A DNA stretch of 64,000 nucleotides from Phocoena phocoena (GCF_963924675.1 NC_089225.1:113555094-113619093); one strand, 5' to 3'. Positions 24,961 through 37,155 are shown, counted from the stretch's first letter. The notes: generated by a model from the letters alone, not told the origin. Translations and numbers: made by a program.

Positions 24961-25110
24961 ATGTGAGAATCATGGAATCTCAGAGGCAGAAGGAACTAAA
25001 ATATCATTTAATACCGCCCGCCGCCCCCCCCCCCCCCCCCCGCCTTGACACATGATGAAAAGGAGGCCAAGAGAGACCTGGTGCTGCATCTCAGCTCTGC
25101 TCTGCCGAGC
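24961..25110. repeat. Ancient SINE-like fragment carrying the C18 tract
   Basis: GAATCATGGAATCTCAGAGG then AGGAACTAAAATATC resembles a common old mammalian SINE (AGAGCTGGAAGGGACC type). The continuation after the C run, GATGAAAAGGAGGCCAAGAG, fits the same model. Confidence 0.45.
25024..25041. repeat. Poly-C tract (C18)
   Basis: Eighteen C in a row flanked by CCGCCCGCCG and GCCTTGACAC. It can form an i-motif on this strand or a quadruplex on the other, and its length is probably variable. Confidence 0.92.
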
Positions 25111-25914
25111 GGGGAAACCACTGCTGGTATAGTCATAACATTAGTGGCATGAAAAGCAATGTCCTACAAAATATTTCTCAAGCTAAATCTAGAATGAATT
25201 TTTCATTCACATTGGAGGGAAAACAACTTGGTGAAAACCAAGGGGAGGAGGAGGAGAAGGCAGACTGGCAGGAAGGCGCTCACCGAGTGCGCTGCATTCA
25301 GATAGGGGCACTTGACATTTGTAAGGTGCGACATCCATCACCTCATAAAATATCCGAGGAGAAGTGCTACAAGAGCAGCTAGAGGCTGCAGGTATGTTTC
25401 AGTCCACTTTAAAATACGCCCAGCAGTTATTTCACTGAAATGTAAAGGTCAGCGCAAACCCGGACAGTCACCTGGGAAACCTTACACACATTACGTGGCA
25501 CCGATAAGTAAACCTCATCTTCCACTTTGGCTACAACAAACTAGCTCATGTCGGGCCAACGCTGCCACAGACTGGTTAACGTGAAAAACATATGTAGGTA
25601 CTATGAAGGCTTTGGAGTCAGAGAGCTACCAAGGCAGCCAGGACTTGACGGGCCAAAACAAGAGAGAGAAGGAAAGAGAGAGGAGGGCATATTTTGAGTC
25701 CATTTTCCCCCAGAGGCATTTGCTGACATATAAGTTTCCACCAGGAGGGTGAGAAGCCAACCCTGGGAAGTGAAATGGGTTCAGAGCCTGCCAAGGGGGA
25801 TGGTTCACGTAAACACCCGGGGCTCCCCAGCTGAGATACTTACATACTAGGAGTAAGTACAAGGAGAAGACCGGCCCTCAGGGAAACTGAAATCAGACAC
25901 TTCATAATAAAATG
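25111..25914. other. Intronic sequence without a recognised element
   Basis: Contains a purine-rich stretch at 25238-25260 and 25660-25690. No exon or known repeat seen. Confidence 0.4.
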
Positions 25915-28900
25915 GTGGTTATTCCAACAAGGAAGTATAAAGTTCTAAATTTGCATGGGCTTAAAATAGCTTCAAAATACACAAAAGCAAAAACTGACAA
26001 CTAAAATGAGAAATAATACCAATCCACAATTACGAAAAGGGATTTTAAAATATTCTCAGTAACTGAGAGAAAAAGCAGACAATAAAATCAGTAAAGTAAC
26101 AGAAGACCTGAGCATCATGGTTAATAAATTTGACTTGACATACACAGAACGGACAAGCTTAATTGACATTATCCTCTTCAAATATATACAATATTTATAA
26201 AATTGACCATACAATGATAAAGCAAAATTCAAAGAATTTTCAAAAATCGAAATTATATACAGTAAATTCTGTGACCACAGTGAAATTAAAGTAGAAGTCA
26301 ATAACAAAAGCAAAATACTAAGAAATTCACAGAAGTCTTAAATAAAGAAATAAAATAACCCATGGGTCAAAGAAGAAATCAGACGTTATTCTAAACCGAA
26401 TTATAATGAAAAATGACATTTAAATACCTGTGCAACCCAGCAAAGTCACGCATAGGTGAAAATCATAATCTTAAGTGCATGTGTTACAAAAGAAGAAAAT
26501 CTGAAGAAAAAATTCAATAACCTAAATATCTACCTCAATTAGCTAAAAGTAAAAGCAAAGTAAGCCCAGAGAATAAAAGGAAATAACAGCAATAAGATCA
26601 GAAATTGAGTTTTTAAAAATCCAGTAGAATCAAGAAAATCAAATATGGTTGTTTAAAAATATGAATACAACTATCCTAGCAAGTCCAGCGGGGAAAAAGA
26701 GAAAAAAAACAAATAAACAATATGAAAAAGATGTCAGTACAAATCCTACAAACAGTAAAAGATAACAAGAGAGTATTTTAAAAACTGTATCGATACATTT
26801 GAAATTTTAGATAGAATGAAAAAAATTCTGAGAATAACTAAACACATCAAAACTGACACGAGAAAAAATAGAAAATTTGAATAGTCCTACGTCAGTTGGC
26901 GGTGTAATTTACAAATCTTCCTACAAAGAAAATGCCAATGTAAGTTTGCCAGTGAGTTCTTCCAAATATTTAAAAAAAGAAATTAACAACATCAACCTTA
27001 TATAAACTCTTCAAGAGAATCCAACAGGGGTCAGCAAACAATGGCCCGAATCAATCTGTGGCCTCATTTTGTACAATTTAGACTGGTTTTTACATTTTTA
27101 AATGATTGTTTAAAAAAAAAAAAAGAAGAAAAATAGGCAACAGAGACCATATGTGTTCCACAAAACCTAAAATATTTACCATCTGACTCTTTAAAGAAAA
27201 ACTCTGCCAACTCTAGGAATAAAAAAGAGGATAATCTCATTCCATTTTAAGTGGCCAGTATAACCTTCATATTAAAACCTAACAGAGACATTTCAAGAAA
27301 AGAAAACCACAGGCCAATCTCACTCATGAATTTAGATGAAAAAAATTAAGCCAAATATAAGCAAAATGAATGCAGTAGTATAAAAGAAGAATAATATATT
27401 AGAACCAAGTTGGATTTACTAAGAAATGTACGGCTGGTTGACATTCAAAAAGCATTCAAGAAAAGTCATCACATTAATCAAACATAGGGGAAAAATCATT
27501 TGATTAACAGATGCAGAACAAAGTATGTTAAGTTGAACCAAATGAAAGTGCCATTTTTGTAGACTGAAAAAGATCAAATATCTGCACACCATATGGTGCA
27601 GCCTAATATTTTAACACCTACTCGTGAGAGAATGCAGCAAACTAGGAACAGAAGAGAACTGCGTTAGTCTGATAAAGACTATTATAGGAAACCTATAGCA
27701 AATTTCATACATAACCATGAAATGTTGCCAAATTTTCCCTTGATATTCTAATAAGACGTAGATGTTCACAATCACCAATTCTGTTTAACATTTGACTGAA
27801 GGTCCTAGACAATGCAATAAAGCAAGAAAAACACATAAAAATTTTAAAAATTAGCAACAAAAATAAAATGTCTACTATCCACAGACAGTATACATAAAAA
27901 TCCCAAAGAATCTACAAACTAGTATAGTAATAAGCCAAGTCTAAAAGCTGTTTACAAAGTGGCTACACAAAAATTAATTGTATTTCTAAATACAAACAAA
28001 AAAAAATAAAAAATTTTAAAACGCATCCCAAAAAATGCCTAGAAGTAAATCTAACAAAAGAAATGAAAGAATTCTACACTGAAAACTACAAAAAATGTTA
28101 CAGAAGAAATTAAAGAAGACCCAAACAAATAGAAAGCAATATCATATTCATGGATTGAAAGATTCAAATAAACTGATTTTATATGCAAATCAATGCAGTC
28201 CCAATCGAGATCCCAGTAGTTATTCTGTTGAAATTGAAAAGCTGATTTTAAAATTCATATGGAAATGCAGTGGGCCAAGAAAAACCAAGACAGTCTTTAA
28301 AATGATCAAAAAAAAAGCTGGAGGACGCACATTACCAGCTGTTATAACTAATTATAAAGCTCCATTAGTTATGACCATGTTCACTGGCACACAGATTAAG
28401 GCCAGGAACAGACCCAGATGTATGTTCGTGACTGAGGACAAGGTGGCATCACAGAGCAGTGGAGAAAGGATAGAGCTGTTTAACGAACTGCTGAGCCAAC
28501 TGAATATCCAAATGGGAAAAGTAACCCTCAGTTATTACCACACATCGCATTTTTTTAAAACATCAATTCCAGGTAGGCCATAGATCCACCTGGTAAAACA
28601 AGCTTCTAGAAGATAATAGGCTATCTCCATGGCATTCAAGCAGGCATAAATAAAATGACCAGTCGTTGGACTGTGTTAAAATTAAGAACATCTGTTCATC
28701 GAAGAGCATCATTAAGAAAGTGAAGAGGCAACCCACAGACTTAGAGAAAACATCCAAGGAAATAACCAACAAAGGACTCATCTCTCTCCTATAAAAATAA
28801 CTCCTACCAATCAGGAGAAAAAATATAGACAATCCAATTCTTTAAATGAGCAAAAAACTTAAAGAGGCACTTCGCCAGAAAGGATATCTAGCTGTTTGAT

Positions 28901-29490
28901 ACACATACGACAAGATATTCAGCAGCTTCGGTAATAGGGGAAATACGAGGTAAGTCACAGTGGCCAGAACAAAAAGTGATGAGCGTCCCAGGCACCAGCA
29001 AGGGTGCAGCCAGTGGGTCTCTCAGAGTGTAAACTGGTAGGAGAAATCTGTGAATCTGTTTGGCCCACACATACCTTAGCAAAAGAAATGTGGCCCAGCA
29101 GACACCCGAGAATGTATGTAACAGTAGCATTATATGTAAAAACCCCAGCCTGGAACCACCCAGGTGTCATCAACAATTGAATAGATCAATTGTGATCTGT
29201 TCATACACGGAAATGTTACACACCCATGTAAATGAACAAACAACCCTGGGTCACGTGACCTCAGTAAATCTCACAAACATATTGTTGAGAGAAAGAAGCC
29301 AGACAGAAAGAGTAAATGTTCTGTGGCTGCGTTAATATAAAGTTCAAAACCAGGAAAAACTAATCCAAGGTGTCAGAAGCTGGAAAGGAGATTCCCGGGG
29401 GCAGGGGAGGGGCCCCGTAAAGGCTGCTGGGCTGGGCTGCCGGGGTCCTCCTCTTCTCGCTCTGTGTAGCAGTCACAGGTGTCTTCCTCT
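25915..29490 (+). mobile_element. Large old L1 (ORF2 and 3' region), interrupted
   Basis: About 3.5 kb of A-rich L1. ORF2 is broken, but 28095-28583 still reads the C-terminal ORF2 signature FIWKCSGPRKTK then KKKAGGRTLP. Downstream landmarks are TTAAAATTAAGAACATCTGT, CATAAAAGGAC-like repeats and AACCACCCAGGTGTCATCAA. A hAT element is nested at 27025-27216. Another unassigned insert may lie at about 27530-27630. It makes this the most AT-rich block of the window. Confidence 0.8.
27025..27216. mobile_element. Nonautonomous hAT element nested in L1
   Basis: Begins CAGGGGTCAGCAAACAATGG and ends AAACTCTGCCAACTCTAG, diverged inverted termini of the mammalian '(CAGGGGTCAGCAAACT)' hAT family; internal GACCATATGTGTTCCACAAA agrees. 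The flanking 8 bp, GAATCCAA and GAATAAAA, match at 6 of 8 positions, as expected for an aged hAT target-site duplication. Confidence 0.8.
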
Positions 29491-29499
29491 TGTCATAAT

Positions 29500-29850
29500 T
29501 CAAGCTAAGCACTGATGGTTTGTGCGTCTAGAAAAAGATGCCTATCACACTCCAGTAAAGTCCACTTAGGAATGGGAACCCTCAAGGCAGCACTGTCTGG
29601 GGCAGCAACAGTGGGAAGGCTGGAAACAAAACCCAGGTTCCACCAAGAGTGACTTGTTGAATGAATGATATCACATCCACGTACAACCATAAAAGAATAG
29701 GAAACTGGTGTGTACTAATTTAGAATAATCCCCCAATGAAAAAAATTTAAAAGCTGGGTGCCTAAGTATCTACAGTATACTATCATTCATAAATAGAGAC
29801 TGAACAAGAGAGGATATGTACAGATTTGTTTATTTTAGCTCCAAGTTTAT
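29500..29850 (+). mobile_element. Old L1 3' UTR fragment
   Basis: AAAGCTGGGTGCCTAAGTAT then CTACAGTATACTATCATTCA matches the end region of L1ME-type elements. The region before it (CACTTAGGAATGGGAACCCT) is diverged. Confidence 0.55.
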
Positions 29851-29859
29851 CAATAGACT

Positions 29860-29966
29860 TTGTTACAAATTGTGTAGACGGTACAGAGTTCCTATGTGCT
29901 CCACCAATAACCACTGCACTCAGCTTCTGCTGTTAGGAACAGCCGACACCACTATGGTACATCCTG
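29860..29966. repeat. Ancient repeat, left part, split by an L1 insertion
   Basis: ACGGTACAGAGTTCCTATGT then GCTCCACCAATAACC resembles a common old LINE-like mammalian repeat ('gtacagagagttcccatatacccttcacc'). It resumes at 30421 after the inserted L1 end. Confidence 0.5.
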
Positions 29967-29976
29967 TACTGATATA

Positions 29977-30410
29977 TACATATATCCTTCACTGAAGTAC
30001 AGTTGGCTCACAATGTTTCAGGTGTACAGCAAAGTGACGCAGTTACACATGTATACATATCTATTCTTTTTCAGATTATTTCCCCTTATAGGTTATTACA
30101 AGACACTGAATAGAGCTCCCTGTGCTATACAGTAGGTCCTTGTTGCTTATTTTACCAATAGTGGTGTGCATCTGTTACTCCCAAACTCCTAATTTATCCC
30201 TGCCCCCTCCTTCCCCCTCTGGTAACCGTGAGATCGTTGTCTGTGAGTCTGTTTCTGTTTTACAAATAAGGTCATCGGTACCACTTTTTTAGATTCCACA
30301 TCTAAGTGACGTCGTAGGATACTCGTCTTTCTCGATCTGACTTACTTCACTTAGGGTGATTATCTCTAGGTCCATCCCTGTTGCTGCACATGGCATTATT
30401 CCATTCTTTA
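29977..30410 (-). mobile_element. 5'-truncated cetartiodactyl L1 3' end, reverse orientation
   Basis: Reads CAGGTGTACAGCAAAGTGAC, CTATACAGTAGGTCCTTGTT, TTACTCCCAAACTCCTAATT and GGTCCATCCCTGTTGCTGCA, the complement of the L1 end also seen at 15365 and 44505. Flanks TACTGATATA (29967-29976) and TACTGATACA (30411-30420) form the target-site duplication. It is sense to HDAC4, one of very few such L1s here. Confidence 0.9.
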
Positions 30411-30420
30411 TACTGATACA

Positions 30421-30640
30421 GGGTTATTAACTAAGGTCACCACTTGCTTCAGATCCCCTTGTCTCCCCTGATGTCTTTTCTCCACCCCAGGGTCCCACCC
30501 AGGACCCCACGCCGCATTTAGTCCTCAAGTCTCCTCAGGCTCCCCTGGGCGGTGACAGCTTCTCAGACGTCCCTCGTTTTCGATGGCCCTGACAGTCTCG
30601 CGGGGCTGGGCAGGTATTATCAGAAGGTACACCTCTGCTG
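30421..30640. repeat. Ancient repeat, right part
   Basis: CCTGATGTCTTTTCTCCACC, CAGGGTCCCACCCAGGACCC, CGCCGCATTTAGTCCTCAAG and TCTCAGACGTCCCTCG continue the element started at 29860, in the expected order. Confidence 0.55.
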
Positions 30641-33600
30641 GAAATGGATGTCTTTCTCATGCTGAGACTGGGTTTACAGGGCAGGAAGATCACACGGGTA
30701 AAGCGCCATTCTGCATATACACAAATGTATTTGAAATTCACAGCCTAGAACGAACACACCCTCATTCCACTGCACCAGCTGTACTGAACAGCGAGCTGTC
30801 ACACAGAGAGCCCCGAGGGAGTGGGGCAAACAGCAATTCTCCGAAGACACTGCCATCAGGTGCACTTGGGGCCTCCACTGGCCTCAGCGGCACGATATAC
30901 ACTCCAGGTCTGGGGAGGCTGACAGTGTCCGCCGTGCCTGAACCGACGCCAGCACAACTCAGCGTTCCCCATCCCACCCCCCTCCCGCCTCCCCGTGCCG
31001 TCTCACCCACAGGAGCCTCATCAGTGGAAAACTCCACGGGAAGCTGGTTACCTGTCTTCTAGAGGGAAGAAATCAGGACTCATCAGAGTAAACAAAGTGA
31101 GGCCTAAGTTTGGCAGACAAGGAAAAAGCCAGTGCTTCCATCTTAACTACACATTTGGTGATTCGCAACCGAGTCAGACGGGCTGTGCCGGGTCTGCCGT
31201 CTCCTGGCTCGTCCTTTCCTGGGAGTCCCGACCTGCTTCCCAGAATGAGGATCAATGAGCAGCACATCCGCCGGCCGCCCAGAGCCAACTTCTGCTCCCA
31301 AACAGATGGCGACAGAGGAGACAGGACGCACCCCACGGCCCCGGCTTTCCAGGAACAGCACGAGCCCGGCAGGACAAGCGCTTCAGCTCAGGGCTGCAGA
31401 CCCGGCCCCAGAGGAATACAAGAGCAGCTTGGACCCAGCCCAGGCTCGGGATAAGTGACAAATCACAAGAACGAGGAGTGCTGGCTTGTTTTCCTGCACT
31501 GCTATCTCTGCAGGGGGAAAGGAAAACGACAAAGGGGAGGGAACCGCTCAGATGTCTCATCCCAGGGGCCAGGCTTGGAGAGGAAGAACCAGAGATGGCC
31601 CTGCGTGACTCTGGCCCAGAAGTCCAAGGAGGGCTGCAGAAGGGCACGCCTCCACAGCACCCACGGCCTTGGGGAAGCTGCGTCTCCATCCCACCCACGA
31701 CCAGGCGCCCAGCCTGCTCACAAAGGACAGCCAGGGGCCGAGGAGGAGCGGGGTGAAGTCTCAGCTCTCCGCGGGCTGGGCCACGCCCCCCAGCCACACA
31801 CGTCTTACCTTGTTCCCCAAGCAAACTGCTCTGTGACCTCCCAGGACGCCTCCCGTGCAACCCAGAGCTGGTGTGTCCCAGAGGCCTGGAGGCTTCCTCT
31901 CCCTCACCTCCCTCTGCTTGGCCCATCACCCCTCCTCTCACCCGGGCAGGCCCCAGCTCCCACTGGAATTCCCACCCGGAATTCTGTGATTCTCCAGGCT
32001 GACCCTCAGCTGCCCACCCCTCCACAGGACTGGAGTAGACATCAAACAGCATGAACTTTCTAACCCATGTGCTGCCAAATAACACGGTCGCATTCGAAGT
32101 TCGAAGTCTGTTTGAATTTTGAATGCTTAGATGCAAAACCGGAAGTGAAATATCACTCTATAAAATATGAGACAACTTCATATTTTTTCGGGCGGTTTCC
32201 TAAATCTGTCGCAGCTGTCATGGGATGTCCCTGGATTTTGATGACTATAGTTCAGAAGTGACAGAGACCACTGCATTCAGTGAGATTCTGAGCCCAGTCC
32301 ATCCAGAAGATTCCAGAAGCATCCAAAGCAAAAGGGAGACTCACCACGAAGAGCATTCAAAGCCACTGATGGCAGATTCTGGAGCAGGATTCTCGGGTCA
32401 TGTGGGGCAGGCCTAGCAGCTCTTGCACCCGCCCAGGGTCTACCAGGAACTGAGTTTCAGCTCCCTAGTGGTAGAGTTTTGTTTCCAGCAAGAACGTACT
32501 GTGGACACACAGCTGCCTCTGCCCAGTGGCTACGCCAGCCTCCCCCTGCCCACCCCCAGTGCAGCCCAACCGTTTCAGAACTGGGAATTGTTGAGAAACG
32601 CTAGTATAATGCTCTCTCGGACAACTTAAGCAACTTGAGAATCGGGTCTAATTGCTTTTTTTCTCACAGATAATATTGACGTTGGAAACCATATGCCTCA
32701 GCCAGAGCAGACTCATCCCATAGGATCACACACACGGCTCAGAGCCCCCCAGAATCTCCTGGGAAAGTCATTAAAAACAGCAACTCCTTTGGAACTCCAA
32801 TTGTTGATGCCGAATCCACGCCAATCGGTCACCACATCCACCCTTAACAGGAGCCGCGTAACGTCAAAAGAAATCAGAGCACCTACAAACATGAAGAAAC
32901 ACCCCGCCCCGTGGTTCTTGGGCACCAAGTCCTCTGGCCCCGCAGGGAGCTCAAAGAAAGCCCAGCTGAGAACCCAACAAGTCAGGTCTCCGTTCAGGCC
33001 AGGGCCACCTGGCCACGTGAGCTTCACCCTGGACAGAGGTGCTGGCCAGTCGAGCGTGAGGTATTGAGATGGGACAGGAAGGGACTGGAGGCCTGAACAC
33101 GGAACAGACAAGAGTGGGAACCACGCCCCGGGTCCCCCTCTGCAGCACGTCCAGGGCCTGGGGTCTCCCAGCCCCACACAGCAGCTCGCCACCTGCCAGG
33201 CACTGCTGCTCCCCGACCTCCAGGACCCCTCCCGGCCCTCCCGTGAAAGCTGGCTGTGCCCGGCGAGGCCCCGAGAGGCCGACCTATGCCACTCACCTGC
33301 TAGTGGGGCCAGCCCTGCCTTTCCACGCCACCAGGAGAAAGAACGTTTTACAACAACGCTACGGATGATGGGGCAATAACAAAAGGGAACCAAATCCCAG
33401 AAGAGCAGACAGACAGCTGGACTGTTCTCAGAGGCCCAAGGCCCCCGTGGGGACGGCCGAACGGAACCCCTAGCCGGCCGCTCAGATCCCAGCTGGTGTG
33501 TTTCTTAAAGGCTGGGCTCCTTGGGACAGAAAACCCATAGTGGTGTCTCAGCGCTTCCAGGCCAGCTCCCCTGCGCACACAGTTCAGATTTGCCCTGTGT

Positions 33601-34966
33601 CCCTCCAGCCAGCAATGGCCTCGGCTCCTTACCTTCCCATTGGAGCTGATGAACTGGAGACAAACACCTCCCCCCAAAAAGTCTTCAAGGACACTGACAC
33701 CCAAACCCGTATTTAGAAAAGAACCACCTTCCTGTGTTGAAGCATCACCTGCAAAGATGCAGGGTTCCCCACGACAAGGACCCCACTGATGAGGACACCC
33801 ACGTGCAAATCCACCAGGCTGCAGCCACTCCGCGCCCACCGCCTCCACTCCAGAGCGTTAGACCCACAGCAAGGAGCCTACCGGAGAGGAAGGCCACTGC
33901 CGACCTGGTTCCCTCTTCAGCAGCCACGACTTCGTCCCTGTCGCTCGAAAAACGGGGCTCATCGACAGCTGACGGGTGTCCGTGGTCACCCGTCATCAAT
34001 ACCTCCGATGCGATGCTGACCTCCCCTTCTCCACCACCTTCCTCACCACCACGTCACCATCAGTGACTCGACTGAGACATGTACAGAGGCTCCAGCACCA
34101 CAGAACACAAAGGTCCTCATCTCCGGCTTCTGCTAAAACTTCCCAGTGAAAACCTCTGCTCTCCATGCCTCCACCCTCCATGCCTGCCCAGCAGCTTCTC
34201 GAAGTTTCTAAAACCCCTTTCTGTGTACTGGCACCAAAGAAAGAGATCAATGAGCCCGCCTTCCTCCCGTCCCCTGATCCTTTCAGTGAGACTGAAATAA
34301 ACAAAGCCGTCAGCTCCCCGGGCCCAGGCGTGACTGGTCTGGATGAAGAGCCACGTGGAGACTGCAGGTGTTTGGGCAAAGACTGAGGCACTGGGATGGG
34401 CGGCTGTTTGGGCACAAAAGAATAGCAAGCAGGTTTGCATTCTCTGTGTCAGACCCTGGTGGGGGGCGGAGCTGTAAGAAGCAGTCAATCAGACCCTGAT
34501 TTGGATTAAATCAACATGAACGTGAAAATGAGCACAGGGAATTCTGAATCACACCGTTCAACACGGAGGAACTGCCACTAAGTACACTCAGCGTAACAGA
34601 CGCGAACGGCTTAGAAAGGGCTCTTCGTACAACGTCTAGAAAACCGGTGTTAGGAACAGATTGCATGCAATTCTCTTAGAACTCCAACAGCATCACACAA
34701 ATCCTACTGCATCAACAAGTCGATGAGAGACACAGTTGTAACGAAAGTCCAATTTCTACAAAGGACTGCCTAGGAAAATTCATAGACTGCACTTAAAAAG
34801 GAATCAACTTGGCTATGAATGCAAACAAGTCAAAATATTGACAGAACCTTTAGCCCTTGAAACGTGAGGCATTCTCTTGGCTTCCGCACCTTGAACAATT
34901 ACATTGTAAGGAGCGATCTTCTACAAAATGGCCTAAGAGTTTAGAGTTTAAAAATATAAACTGCGT
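30641..34966. other. Long GC-rich intronic stretch, no confirmed element
   Basis: Open frames reach 294 codons on the minus strand (31252-32136) and 226 codons (32713-33393), none with a recognised domain. 32060-32300 is an AT-rich island without recognisable repeats. No exon is confirmed. Confidence 0.45.
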
Positions 34967-35339
34967 GGGGCTTCCCTGGTGGCACAGTGGTTGAGAATCC
35001 GCCTGCCAATGCAGGGGCCACTGGTTCGAGCCTCGGTCCAGGAAGATCCCACGTGCCGTGGAGCAACTAAGCCCGTGTGCCACAACTACTGAGCCTGCGC
35101 TCTAGAGCCCATGCGCCACAACTACCGAGCCCGCGTGCCGCAACTACTGAAGCCCACGCGCCTAGAGCCCATGCTCTGCAACAAGAGAAGCCACCGCAAT
35201 GAGAAGCCCGCGCACCGCAACGAGAGAAGCCACCGCTCGCCGCAACTAGAGGAAGCCCGCGCACAGCAACGGAGACCCAACCCAGCCATAAATAAATAAA
35301 TAAGTAATAAATAAATTTTAAAATAATAATAAATAAATT
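34967..35339 (+). mobile_element. Long CHR-family SINE, older composite form
   Basis: Starts GGGCTTCCCTGGTGGCACAG and keeps the tRNA head (CTGGTTCGAGCCTCGGTCC). It is followed by several copies of a short CCACAACTACTGAGCCCG-type unit, then AGACCCAACCCAGCCATAAA and an (AAAT)n tail. About 370 bp long. I could not find a convincing target-site duplication, which fits an older age. Confidence 0.93.
35281..35339. repeat. (AAAT)n simple repeat, SINE tail
   Basis: AAATAAATAAATAAGTAATA and similar units form the A-rich tail of the preceding SINE. Confidence 0.85.
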
Positions 35340-36985
35340 GCCATCAGTCACAAAAGCTCCCTCAGTGAAAGGTCTAAAGACAATCTCTTAACAATAACAA
35401 ATCAAACAAGAATACAGAATAAGAGAGCACGTGTGAGCCCTGGGAGAACACAGTTACGAGCAGACAACAAATCCCCCAGGTAGTGGCCACTCAATAATTC
35501 CCATCAAGATGCTTACACCAATCTCACAGAACTCTTTACGAGTGCTATGGCAAAAGGAGTAAAAATAGGCATATGTAAGATATGCATGCATTTTAGTTTT
35601 TTAAAAATGTCACTTTTAAATAAGCCTCCCCACTACTTTTGAAAAGTATACAGTATTAGTAGAAGTCAGAAAAATGGTTATAACGTCGAACACTGCTGTT
35701 CATCTTAAAATCCCAAAAGCTCTGAAGCTGCGCTGCGGCCTGGATGGTTCCAGCTCCGAGTCAGGATCACTGCATTCAGGCAGCAGCAGCGGGAACCCCG
35801 GGCCGAGAAGGAGGAGAAGGGCCGGGGGGACACAGGGCCTGAAGTCCAACAGGACGAGGCCGCTGTTGGCCATCCCAGCTCACGACCCGAACAGACGGTC
35901 AGAAAACCCAGAACCTGACGCAGCCTCTAGGGAGTGGCCACCTCCCTGCCCACCTGGGCCGAGCACGCCCGGAGACCAGGCTCCGGCCGAGTCCATCCCT
36001 CCTATTTCCGCTTGTTTTGTGGGAAGCGGGGGGAAGGGGGGGCAAACATGACAATCCCACAGTCGGGTCTCTTTCCATCATACGCTGCTTAGTGCTCCCT
36101 CTCACAGGCCAGTATTCCCAGCACCTTACTAAGTGGGGCAAAGCAAACCCACGTAAAAACACAAGGCCAGGTGTGATTCTAGAAAGTTTACAGTCCTTTG
36201 CCTCATTTGATTTTTTTCTTGATCATTATAATTTTCCCAAAAGTGTCCATCTCTCATCATGGTCTCACGAAATACGCAAATAAAAGGCTCTTAGGTGGAA
36301 GTAACATGAGACGTTTCAACCAAAATCTCCCAAATTAACCTGGTCGGCCAGCCCCCCAGTCAGCTCTCAGGACTGGCAAAGAGAAGCTCAAAGAAGTTCA
36401 GAAATACGCTAGTGACATGCTGTGAGCACTGCAAACGCCAGGAAGTTCAGCCACGGCCAAGCCATGCACGTTTAAACCACGGGGACACAAAGCACGTGTC
36501 CCAGGAGGGCACAGAGCGCGCGCCTGGATGCGAGGCCCATACCCCTTCTCCACGCCAACAGGGTCTCGGAACCAAGAGGGGATGGGCCCGCGTGGACCTG
36601 GGTACAGCTGCCCCTCCTGGTCAGGACCCCGTCCCCAACGCACACCTCTCCACTCCCATCTCCCACCTCTGCCAGCCCAGCTCTCGCCTCCGGGCCCCTC
36701 TGGGGCATCTCAGCCTCTGTGCTCCACGGGGCAGGCGAGCTCCTGCCCTGCTCCCCACTCAGCTCACACGTCCCGACCTCACACACCCCTTCTGAGGGAC
36801 CCCTGCCCCCCGGCCCATCCCCTCTTCACATGAACCACACCGTACCAAGGAGGCCGGCGCCTCCATCTGGCCTGGCCCAGGGACCCCACGCAAGTCAGCA
36901 GGATGAATTCTTAACTGGCCCGGCACGGCCAGCATCTGCCCAGCAGAGGGGCACACATCCCTCAAGGGAAGATGACTGATTCCAG
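35340..36985. other. Intronic sequence without a recognised element
   Basis: AT-rich to about 35.7 kb, then GC-rich with short purine-rich clusters near 35810 and 36030. No exon supported. Confidence 0.4.
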
Positions 36986-37155
36986 TTCCAGGATGGCCTC
37001 TGAGTAGATACCTGGCCTTAGGCGGGGCACTGGATGGCAGTCAAGACTTGGTTCCTCATGGACAGAACAGGAATAACAGTGCTCTAGCTCACTTCCCAGG
37101 GCCGTCACGCAAAATGAATGAAATAACCCGTAAAGCACAATTCAGAACCAAGTCG
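36986..37155 (+). repeat. MIR-like fragment
   Basis: GGTTCCTCATGGACAGAACA, GGAATAACAGTGCTC, CACGCAAAATGAATGAAATA and CGTAAAGCACAATTCAGAAC follow the MIR 3' half with many substitutions. Confidence 0.5.

Noticed and set aside
28095..28583. 162-codon plus-strand frame
   Set aside because: The residues FIWKCSGP and KAGGRTLP are the end of L1 ORF2; this is a transposon remnant, not a host gene.
33734..34386. Two neighbouring plus-strand frames that look protein-like (possible retrocopy)
   Set aside because: No recognised family, no poly-A tail or flanking duplication, and the frames do not join; evidence is too weak to call a pseudogene.
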